Shown here one piece after another: positions 25,831-32,216 of a stretch of 64,000 nt of DNA. The stretch comes from JBNKWA01 sp050299555 (GTDB lineage Bacteria; Pseudomonadota; Alphaproteobacteria; Rhodobacterales; Rhodobacteraceae): positions 7,821 through 71,820 of the forward strand of contig JBNKWA010000030.1 of assembly GCA_050299555.1 (NCBI GenBank). The letters are read 5' to 3'. The first letter of the stretch is position 1. Every line of letters begins with the position of its first letter. The translations under genes were made by a program, and so were the position numbers. The notes beneath the pieces are model-generated. The model was not told the DNA's origin and searched no databases. It saw nothing but the letters and a program-made list of their open reading frames with translations.

Positions 25831-26049
25831 ATGGCCAAGGAAGAGCTTCTGGAATTTCCCGGTGTCGTGACCGAGCTTCTGCCGAACGCGACGTTCCGGG
25901 TGAAGCTCGACAACGGTCACGAGATCATTGCACACACCGCCGGCAAGATGCGCAAGAACCGGATCCGGGTCCTGGCGGGCGACCGCGTGCAGGTGGAAAT
26001 GACGCCCTATGATCTGACCAAGGGGCGGATCAACTATCGCTTCAAGTGA
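25831..26049 (+). CDS. infA: translation initiation factor IF-1
   Basis: IF-1 is a 72-residue OB-fold protein that binds the ribosomal A site during initiation. The sequence MAKEELLEFPGVVTELLPNATF, then KLDNGHEIIAHTAGKMRKNRIRVLAGDRV and a final TKGRINYRFK, is near-consensus. A 161-bp spacer upstream gives room for its own promoter. It lies 4 bases ahead of the maf start, so infA, maf, rne/rng and yacG form one transcript. Confidence 0.98.
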   Translation: MAKEELLEFPGVVTELLPNATFRVKLDNGHEIIAHTAGKMRKNRIRVLAGDRVQVEMTPYDLTKGRINYRFK

Positions 26050-26053
26050 GCCG

Positions 26054-26662
26054 GTGTCGCCGGACCAGAGCGCGGATGGACCGATCCGGCTGATCCTGGC
26101 GTCGGCGAGTCCGCGGCGGCTGGAGCTGCTGGCGCAGATCGGCATCCGGCCCGACGAGGTGGCGCCCGCCGACATCGATGAGACGCCGCTTTCCGGCGAG
26201 ACGCCGCGGGCGCTGGCCCTGCGTCTGGCCGCTGCCAAGGCCGCGGCGGTGCCTTGCCCGGACAACGCCGTGGTGCTGGCTGCCGATACGGTCGTGGCGG
26301 TCGGGCGCCGGCTTTTGGGCAAGCCGTCGGACGCAGCCGAGGCGATGGGGTTCCTGACGCTTCTGTCGGGGCGGCGACACGATGTGCTGACCGGCGTTGC
26401 CGTCCGGCGCGGCGACCGGACCCGGGCGCGGGTGGCCGAGGCGAAAGTGCGCTTCAAGCGGTTGTCGGCGACCGAGATCGAGCGTTACATCGCCGGTGGC
26501 GAGTGGCGCGGCAAGGCCGGCGGCTATGGCATTCAGGGTGCCGCCGCGGCGCTGGTGCCCTGGATGTCGGGGTCCTACAGTGCTGTTGTCGGCCTGCCGC
26601 TGGCCGAGACGGCGGCGCTGCTGGAGAGCGTTGGCTATCGCATGCCGGAGTCGGCCGCATGA
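26054..26662 (+). CDS. maf: Maf family nucleotide pyrophosphatase
   Basis: Maf proteins hydrolyse noncanonical nucleoside triphosphates (for example dTTP/UTP, or m7GTP) to monophosphates. The 202-residue protein has the substrate loop LASASPRRLELL near residues 15-26, then IDETP, the acidic AADTVVAVG, KPSDAAEA and GGEWRGKAGGYGIQG. The TLSGR-type segment reads LLSGRRHDVLTGV. Subfamily specificity cannot be told safely. The start is GTG at 26054 (GTGTCGCCGGAC), 4 bases after the infA stop. The stop overlaps the next ATG. Confidence 0.93.
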   Translation: MSPDQSADGPIRLILASASPRRLELLAQIGIRPDEVAPADIDETPLSGETPRALALRLAAAKAAAVPCPDNAVVLAADTVVAVGRRLLGKPSDAAEAMGFLTLLSGRRHDVLTGVAVRRGDRTRARVAEAKVRFKRLSATEIERYIAGGEWRGKAGGYGIQGAAAALVPWMSGSYSAVVGLPLAETAALLESVGYRMPESAA

Positions 26663-27717
26663 AGGGCAGTCTTGCACTGATCGAGCCGCTGGAGCGCGGC
26701 GGTGACATCGCCGCGCTGGTTGTGGATGGCGAGCTTGCCGACCTTTTCGTCGATCCCGCCCCCGACGATGCAACGCCGGCTGTCGAGGCGATCTACCGGG
26801 CCGTTCCCGAACGGCGGCTGAAGGGCACCGGCGGCATGATCGTGCGGCTTGCCGACGGGCAGGCGGGGTTCCTGCGCGACACTGACGGGGTTGCTCCGGG
26901 CAAGCCGTTGCTGGTCCAGGTGTCGACCCATGCCGAGCCCGGCAAGGCGGCGCCGGTCGGCCGCCGGCTTCTCTACAAGGGGCGCGCGGCCATCGTCACC
27001 CCCGAGGCTCCGGGACTGAACCTGTCGCGGCAGATCCGGGACGAGGCCGCGCGTGACGCGCTGGCGGCAGTGGCGGCGGAGGCCATGGCCGGGGCGCCCG
27101 AAGGCTGGGGGCTGATCCTGCGCTCGGCGGCGGCGACCGCCGATGTCGGGCAGGTTGCGGACGAGATCGCGTCGCTTCTGGCACTTGCGCGGCAGGTTGC
27201 CGACGAGGGCAGCGCCGGCGGGCCCGAATGCCTGGTGGATGCGCCGGGTGCGGCATGGCGCGCGAGGCGCGACTGGCCGGAGGCCGAGGAGCGGGCCGGC
27301 GTGGGCGCTTTCGATACCGCCGGTGCCGACCGCATGATCGCCGCCCTTGCCGGGCCGCTGGTGCCGCTGGGGCAGGGCGCCTTCATGGCGATCGAGCCGA
27401 CCCGGGCGCTGGTCGCGGTCGACGTGAATACCGGCGGCGACATCTCGCCGGCGGCAGCGCTGAAGGCCAATCTCGCCGCCGCCAAGGTGCTGCCGCGACA
27501 GCTTCTGCTGCGCGGCCTGGGTGGTCAGATCGCGGTGGACTTTGCGCCACTGTCGCGCCGCGACCGGCCGCAGGTGGAAGGCGCGCTGAAAGCGGCGCTG
27601 CGCCGCGACGGTATCGAGACCTCGGTGGCCGGCTGGACCGCGCTCGGGCACCTGGAGCTGAACCGGAAGCGCGCACGGCGGCCACTGGCCGAACTGCTTC
27701 CCGAGGGCCTGGCATGA
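26659..27717 (+). CDS. ribonuclease E/G family protein (short form)
   Basis: This 352-residue endoribonuclease of the RNase E/G family contains the N-terminal S1-like region (about residues 45-105, YRAVPERRLKGTGGMIVRL). The catalytic core carries the metal-binding aspartates in VAVDVNTGGD (about 257) and in GQIAVDFAPLSRRDR. It ends soon after the catalytic domain, so the small domain, the zinc-link and the RNase E scaffold tail are absent. It is nearer RNase G, but short even for that. Alphaproteobacteria usually have a separate large RNase E. It overlaps maf and yacG by 4 bases each. It probably acts in rRNA or mRNA processing. Confidence 0.85.
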   Translation: MKGSLALIEPLERGGDIAALVVDGELADLFVDPAPDDATPAVEAIYRAVPERRLKGTGGMIVRLADGQAGFLRDTDGVAPGKPLLVQVSTHAEPGKAAPVGRRLLYKGRAAIVTPEAPGLNLSRQIRDEAARDALAAVAAEAMAGAPEGWGLILRSAAATADVGQVADEIASLLALARQVADEGSAGGPECLVDAPGAAWRARRDWPEAEERAGVGAFDTAGADRMIAALAGPLVPLGQGAFMAIEPTRALVAVDVNTGGDISPAAALKANLAAAKVLPRQLLLRGLGGQIAVDFAPLSRRDRPQVEGALKAALRRDGIETSVAGWTALGHLELNRKRARRPLAELLPEGLA

Positions 27718-27899
27718 GCTGCCCGATCTGCGGCAAGCCGGCCGTCGCGCGCTACCGGCCGTTCTGCTGCAGGCGCTGCGCCGATGTGGACCTGGGCCGC
27801 TGGCTGAACGAGAGCTATGCCGTTCCCGACCCTGAGCCCGCGCCGCCCCCCGACATCGACGATGACGACGCGCCGCCACCCCGATCGAGGCCGAATTAG
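27714..27899 (+). CDS. yacG: DNA gyrase inhibitor YacG
   Basis: This 61-residue zinc protein binds GyrB and blocks DNA gyrase. It has the CPIC and CCRRCADVDLGRWLNESYAVP segments, which give the four-cysteine zinc site and the conserved DLGRWL helix. The acidic, proline-rich tail is variable. The ATG overlaps the preceding stop, and 63 bases separate it from tRNA-Phe. This is the last protein of the infA operon. Confidence 0.93.
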   Translation: MSCPICGKPAVARYRPFCCRRCADVDLGRWLNESYAVPDPEPAPPPDIDDDDAPPPRSRPN

Positions 27900-27962
27900 C
27901 CTCTGGACAGGGTCCGGGGCATCCCCTAAAACGCCCCCGCCGAGCGCAGTGGCGCAGGGCAG

Positions 27963-28037
27963 GCCCGGGTAGCTCAGGGGTAGAGCAGCGGATTGAAAAT
28001 CCGCGTGTCGGTGGTTCAAATCCGCCCCCGGGCACCA
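27963..28037 (+). tRNA. tRNA-Phe (anticodon GAA)
   Basis: A 75-nt cloverleaf with encoded CCA. Acceptor arms GCCCGGG/CCCGGGC pair fully, and the anticodon stem-loop GCGGATTGAAAATCCGC gives GAA. It follows yacG in the same orientation and may be co-transcribed with it. Confidence 0.97.
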
Positions 28038-28210
28038 TCCAACATCTCTGATGTGAATAGATTCAGTGCCTTGTGGGGCAGTTTTGTCGCACCGATTTCG
28101 CGTCTGGGCAAAAGTGGGACGTTTTTGTTCGTGAGACGTTCGCGCCCCCTCGCGGGATTTCGCGCCCTCGGCGGCGTCCGGGGAGTCGTGGATTTCGGAG
28201 GTTTGGAGGC

Positions 28211-28867
28211 CTAGAGGAAGTCGGCTGATCCGACCGCCCATCCCAGGTCGAGCGGTTTGCCGGAGGGCAGGATATGCCGCAGCGGTGTTCCACGGTCGGC
28301 TTCGAGCCCTAGCAGGCTGGTGAAGGCTGCGAAATCCTCGAACCAGCGGTGCTCCTGAGAAAAGGACTGCACGATCATCGCGGCGCGGTCTGTTTTGAAC
28401 CGCGTAGCTTCGAGAACGGCAGCCGTGGTGCGGTGGAGCAACTGGTAGCGGACATGGTCGATCGACCCATCCGGCAATCCGAGCAGGTCACGGATGAAGG
28501 TCATCCGCTCGGTCTTGCCCGCACTCGCGCCCACCATCCATTCCCCGACCGTCGGCCCGAAGGGTTCGTTGACCTTGGCCTCGACCGCGACGGCGATCGT
28601 CTCATCTCCGGCCCGGGCGAGGGCAAAGACATCGCATTGGCTTTCCCGCCGCCCGCCGGGAAGGGCGACCTTGTGCTCCGGGATCGCGAAGAGAAGTTCC
28701 GCGCCAGGACCTAGAAGCGCGGCGACTTCGGGAGGTAGACCCTTTGCTGCCTCCCAAGAAAGGGCCGCGGCCATGGCCGAATAGCCGCGCTTCCACTGCT
28801 TCTGCGGGTCGGCGAGGAACTGCTGCCAATCGTCGGGGCCACTGCTGGGTGTGAGGATCTTGCTCAT
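28211..28867 (-). CDS. DUF6946-like protein with PD-(D/E)XK nuclease-like core
   Basis: This 218-residue cytosolic protein begins MSKILTPSSGPDDWQQFLADP, a start I associate with the DUF6946 family. The centre carries a possible PD-(D/E)XK site: a Glu in LLFAIPEHKV, an Asp in ESQCDVFALAR and the EAK in VAVEAKVNEPFG (about residues 105-110). That suggests a restriction-endonuclease fold, perhaps defence-related or DNA-processing. No methylase or partner is adjacent. It lies on the minus strand downstream of a decayed toxin-antitoxin pair and the nap operon, in a small accessory pocket. The ATG at 28867 is chosen because the longer open N-terminus lacks family character. The function is inferred only. 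Confidence 0.7.
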   Translation of the reverse strand: MSKILTPSSGPDDWQQFLADPQKQWKRGYSAMAAALSWEAAKGLPPEVAALLGPGAELLFAIPEHKVALPGGRRESQCDVFALARAGDETIAVAVEAKVNEPFGPTVGEWMVGASAGKTERMTFIRDLLGLPDGSIDHVRYQLLHRTTAAVLEATRFKTDRAAMIVQSFSQEHRWFEDFAAFTSLLGLEADRGTPLRHILPSGKPLDLGWAVGSADFL

Positions 28868-28939
28868 GCGGCAGAGCCTAGCTGGCCGCCCGAGCGTTAC
28901 TCCAGGCAATATCGTCGATGCGGTATGCTTGAATTTGAC

Positions 28940-29074
28940 TCAGGTCGGCCGATTGGTCGTCGGCTGTTCTTCCTGTTTCAGGTATTCGGCATGGAGACGA
29001 TCGGCTTCCGCCTCGATCATGGCCCGACGGGCCGGGTCGAGGGTGGCCGGCTTGTCCTTCAGGCTTCGGGCCAT
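28940..29074 (-). pseudogene. truncated XRE-type antitoxin remnant
   Basis: A 44-codon frame with a good ribosome binding site (GGAGAGGGT) encodes MARSLKDKPATLDPARRAMIEAEADRLHAEYL-like sequence. This matches my memory of the N-terminal helix of HigA-like antitoxins, which normally continue into a helix-turn-helix domain. Here it ends after 44 residues with an unrelated tail and a stop, so the DNA-binding domain is gone. It follows the remains of a toxin in the order typical of higBA operons. It is either a relic or a small surviving toxin-binding peptide. Confidence 0.5.
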
Positions 29075-29090
29075 CGGTTTCACCCTCTCC

Positions 29091-29213
29091 ATCGAACTGG
29101 TCATCTGCCCGGGCGATCAGCGACTTGCAGAAGCGCTTCTCGCTGACACCCGACTTGTCCCCGCCAAGGCCGGCGGCGTCCGGCGTGGTCGCCAGTTGCC
29201 GGTCGGAGCGCCG
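29091..29213 (-). pseudogene. fragment of RelE/HigB-type toxin
   Basis: One minus-strand frame upstream of the antitoxin fragment reads GGDKSGVSEKRFCKSLIARADDQFD, which resembles the C-terminal part of RelE/ParE-like toxins. There is no start codon context, and the N-terminal two thirds are missing. The frame runs on out of phase into the antitoxin coding region. A run of nine C's (29232-29240) lies between it and the napC stop. This is interpreted as the remains of a degraded toxin gene. The similarity is from memory and needs a search. Confidence 0.4.
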
Positions 29214-29245
29214 CCGCGCGGTTTGGAGCGGCCCCCCCCCGGGCG

Positions 29246-29965
29246 CTACTCCGACTCGGCTGTAAGGTAGTCCTGCAGGCGCCTGGTGCCGTCCGTGGCG
29301 GCTGCCAGGCGGTGGCCGCTGGTTGCGGGGATATCGCCGGCGGCAGCGAGTTCGTCCACCACCTGCTGATACCGCTCCAGATAGCCCTCGGGCAGGCGAT
29401 GGGCGATGCCCTGGTGACAGTCGATGCAGGTCTTGCCCTCGTCGAAGCCGCGCTCGTGGTTATCGGCGGCGCGCCCCTCCTGCTGGGTGAAGTCCATGTA
29501 GCGGAAGTCGTGGCAGTTGCGGCACTCGCGGCTGTCGGTGCCCTTCATGGCCCGCCAGACGCTGCTCGCCAGCTTGATGCGCTCGGCCTCGAATTTCTCG
29601 GGCGTGTCGATGACCCCGGTGACGAAGTGACCGTAGAGTTCGCCGGTGGCCTGGATCTTGCGGATCACCTTGGGCACCCATTCGTGGGGCACGTGGCAGT
29701 CGGGGCAGGTGGCACGCACGCCCGACGGGTTGTTCTGGTGCACGCTGCCCTGGTACTCGGCAAAGACATTGTCGCGCATCTCGTGGCAGGAGGTGCAGAA
29801 CTCCTCGTTGTTGGTGGATTCCATCGCCCAGTTGAAGCCGCCCCAGAACAGGACGCCGGCAACGAACCCCCCGATCAGCAGCAGGCCCAGCGAATAGGCG
29901 GCGGATGGCGACCAGAGGAAGTGCCAGAGGCGGCGGATCGGTCCGCGACGTGTGGTGTCTGACAT
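29246..29965 (-). CDS. napC: NapC tetraheme cytochrome c
   Basis: NapC is the membrane-anchored quinol dehydrogenase that passes electrons to NapAB. The 239-residue protein has one N-terminal transmembrane helix (about 25-45, GLLLIGGFVAGVLFWGGF) and a periplasmic domain. Four c-heme motifs are present: CTSCH, CPDCH, CRNCH and CIDCH. The ATG at 29965 gives the normal short cytosolic N-terminus. It is the last gene of the nap operon, 31 bases after napB. Downstream is only the toxin-antitoxin relic. Confidence 0.96.
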   Translation of the reverse strand: MSDTTRRGPIRRLWHFLWSPSAAYSLGLLLIGGFVAGVLFWGGFNWAMESTNNEEFCTSCHEMRDNVFAEYQGSVHQNNPSGVRATCPDCHVPHEWVPKVIRKIQATGELYGHFVTGVIDTPEKFEAERIKLASSVWRAMKGTDSRECRNCHDFRYMDFTQQEGRAADNHERGFDEGKTCIDCHQGIAHRLPEGYLERYQQVVDELAAAGDIPATSGHRLAAATDGTRRLQDYLTAESE

Positions 29966-29996
29966 GCGATTCGTCCTTGTCTCTTGGCGTTCCGGC

Positions 29997-30434
29997 TTAG
30001 TTGCTGGACGGCTCGAAGGTGTTTTCGACCAGCGCCGGCGCGTCCGCCTGGGGCACGTGACACTGGGTGCAGAACCAGCGGGTGCCGGCGACGGTGTCGC
30101 TCTGGCGACCATCGCGATCGAGGTAGTGGGTCATGGACAGCGTGGGTGCGTTGCGCTCGCCCGCCTTGGTCCAGTCGTGGCAGGCCAGGCAGCGGTTGGC
30201 ACGCAGGTCGATCTGGTACTGGTCGATGGAATGCGGGATCAGCGGCGGCTGCTGGCGATAGTTGCGCGGGAAGCGCTTTTCCTGCTGCCGGAAGACATCC
30301 TCGACGGCAACCGGTTCGTTGGCGTCGGCGCCGCGGAGCGTGGTGACGCCGCCGGCCGACTGGGCCACCGCAAGGCCCGCGGAGACGACGAGGATCGAGG
30401 CCGCGATGGCGCCGACGAGCGTGTTGGTCTGCAT
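29997..30434 (-). CDS. napB: NapB diheme cytochrome c subunit of periplasmic nitrate reductase
   Basis: NapB is the small electron-transfer subunit that feeds NapA in the periplasm. The 145-residue precursor has a Sec signal peptide with cleavage likely after AVAQS-A (about residues 1-26). Two heme c sites are present, CLACH and CTQCH. The conserved PPLIPHSIDQYQI segment precedes the first heme and supplies a distal His ligand region. It lies 19 bases downstream of napH. Identification is secure. Confidence 0.96.
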   Translation of the reverse strand: MQTNTLVGAIAASILVVSAGLAVAQSAGGVTTLRGADANEPVAVEDVFRQQEKRFPRNYRQQPPLIPHSIDQYQIDLRANRCLACHDWTKAGERNAPTLSMTHYLDRDGRQSDTVAGTRWFCTQCHVPQADAPALVENTFEPSSN

Positions 30435-30453
30435 TGGGCTCCTCCGTTCGAAA

Positions 30454-31380
30454 TCAGGCCGCGCGACTGGCCTCTGTCGGGTGTGTCTGGCTGGTCCGGC
30501 CGGCGGCGCGGGCCGGCGCGGGCGTATGGTCGAGGCGATGGGTGAAGCGGAAGACGTCGAGCGAGCAGATGTCGACGCAGCGTCCGCAATTGGTGCAGTC
30601 CGGCGACAGGATCAGCGGCGTGTCGCCATCGCCGCCGCGCAGGGCAGGGGTGATCACGTGCATCTCGGGGCAGACCGCGAAGCAGTCCATGCAATCGTCG
30701 CAAGCCGCGCGCCTGGCGGCGGTGACGCGCAGCAACGACCGGGTGCCGAGAAGGCCGTAGAAGGCGCCGACCGGGCAAAGGTGGCTGCACCAGCCGCGGC
30801 GGGCGACCACCAGATCGAAGACGAAGACGGCAAGGACGAAGGCCCAGGCCAACCCCATGCCGAAGATCAGGCCGCGATGCAGCATCGAGATCGGGTTGAC
30901 GAATTCCCAGGCGATGGTGCCGGTTGCCGCCGAGATGATCAGCACCGTCGCCAGCAGCCAGAGCCGGGTGCTGCGCTTGGGCTGCCATCCCCTTGGCAGG
31001 TCGAGCCGGTTGTGCAGCCAGTAGGCCGCGTCGGTGACCGGGTTGATGGGGCAGACCCAGCTGCAATAGACCCGGCCGCCGATCAGCGCATAGGCCATTG
31101 CCACGATCAGCGCACCGGTGATCGCCGTGGCCTCGGGCCAGTGCCGGGCTGCAAGCGACTGCAGGAAGACGAACGGGTCGGTCAGCGGCAGGATGTCGAA
31201 GGTGAGCGAGCCGGTCAGGTTGCCCTTGACCCACCAGATCCCAAACCAGGGGCCGATCAGGAAGAGCGACAGGAAGAAGAGTTGCGAGGCGCGCCGCAGG
31301 ATCAGGTAGCGATGGGCCTTCAGCCAGCCCTTGGCCTCGACCGCCTCTTGCCCCAGTGCATGACCCGACTTCACGCTCAT
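30454..31380 (-). CDS. napH: NapH membrane ferredoxin-type protein
   Basis: This 308-residue integral membrane iron-sulfur protein is thought, with NapG, to form a second quinol dehydrogenase for NapAB. Four transmembrane helices are visible. Two C-x3-C-P motifs follow the membrane loops (CSWVCPINP and CSHLCPVGAF). The C-terminal cytoplasmic domain holds two [4Fe-4S] sites (CDDCMDCFAVCP and CTNCGRCVDIC). Its ATG overlaps the napG stop (ATGA), so expression is coupled. The end is a proline/alanine-rich tail. Confidence 0.94.
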   Translation of the reverse strand: MSVKSGHALGQEAVEAKGWLKAHRYLILRRASQLFFLSLFLIGPWFGIWWVKGNLTGSLTFDILPLTDPFVFLQSLAARHWPEATAITGALIVAMAYALIGGRVYCSWVCPINPVTDAAYWLHNRLDLPRGWQPKRSTRLWLLATVLIISAATGTIAWEFVNPISMLHRGLIFGMGLAWAFVLAVFVFDLVVARRGWCSHLCPVGAFYGLLGTRSLLRVTAARRAACDDCMDCFAVCPEMHVITPALRGGDGDTPLILSPDCTNCGRCVDICSLDVFRFTHRLDHTPAPARAAGRTSQTHPTEASRAA

Positions 31381-32192
31381 TGACCGGCCCCCGGCAGCTT
31401 GTAGGCCGGCTCGAAGCCGCCCGGGCTGGCCAGATTGTCGGAGCCGGGGCCGGGCAGGCGGTCGGGCAGGTCGATGAGATCGTCCACGAGCGGTCGGCCG
31501 GCGGCGTCACGCTCTTCCCAGCCCAGCCGGTAGTGCTCTGCCGCCTCGGCGCGGGCGATCTTTCGGGGAAGCACCTTGATTGCCGCCTCGGGCAGCACGC
31601 AGGACTTCTCGCACTTGCCGCAGCCGGTGCAGGCATCGGCATGGACCGTCGGCATGAAGATCGCGTGGTGGCCCGAGCGCTCGTTGTGCTGAAGCTCCAG
31701 CGTGATCGCCTTGTCGATCACCGGGCAGACCCGGTAGCAGACGTCGCAGCGCAGGCCGAGCGCGTTGAGGCAGTGCTCCTGGTCGACCAGCACCGCCACG
31801 CCCATGCGGGCGTTGTCGATGTCGGTCAGGCCCTTGTCGAGCGCACCGGTGGGGCAGGCGGCCACACAGGGAATGTCGTCGCACATCTCGCACGGCACGT
31901 CGCGGGCGACGAAGAACGGGGTGCCGGCGGCCGGCTCGTCAATGCCGGGTTCGGCAAGGTTCAGCGTGTCGTAGGGGCAGTCGCGCACGCAGAGGCCGCA
32001 GCGGATGCAGGCACCCAGAAATGCCGCCTCGGACAGCGCGCCGGGCGGGCGCAGCGCCTGCGCGGGCAATGCCCGCGCCTGGCCGGCAAGATGGGCGAGC
32101 CCCAGCCCCGCCAGGCCGCAGCCGGCGGCCGCGCGCGCCGCATCCTGCAGGAAGCGGCGGCGGTCGGTTGGCCTGCGGTTCGGTGAGGACAT
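31377..32192 (-). CDS. napG: NapG ferredoxin-type protein
   Basis: This 271-residue periplasmic iron-sulfur protein is exported by Tat. The N-terminus has the twin-arginine motif DRRRFLQD followed by a hydrophobic segment. Four [4Fe-4S] cysteine clusters follow: CIRCGLCVRDCP, CEMCDDIPCVAACP, CDVCYRVCP and CTGCGKCEKSC. NapG passes electrons from NapH to the NapB/NapA system. It is placed 24 bases after napA and overlaps napH. NapG and NapH together with NapC in one operon indicates two entry routes from quinol. Confidence 0.95.
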   Translation of the reverse strand: MSSPNRRPTDRRRFLQDAARAAAGCGLAGLGLAHLAGQARALPAQALRPPGALSEAAFLGACIRCGLCVRDCPYDTLNLAEPGIDEPAAGTPFFVARDVPCEMCDDIPCVAACPTGALDKGLTDIDNARMGVAVLVDQEHCLNALGLRCDVCYRVCPVIDKAITLELQHNERSGHHAIFMPTVHADACTGCGKCEKSCVLPEAAIKVLPRKIARAEAAEHYRLGWEERDAAGRPLVDDLIDLPDRLPGPGSDNLASPGGFEPAYKLPGAGQ

Positions 32193-32216
32193 GGAGCCTG
32201 CCCGGTGCTTGCCAGA

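Noticed and set aside
27963..28210. Integration site (att) of a mobile element at tRNA-Phe
   Set aside because: No integrase and no duplicate of the tRNA 3' end was seen downstream, so only the accessory character of the next genes is noted.
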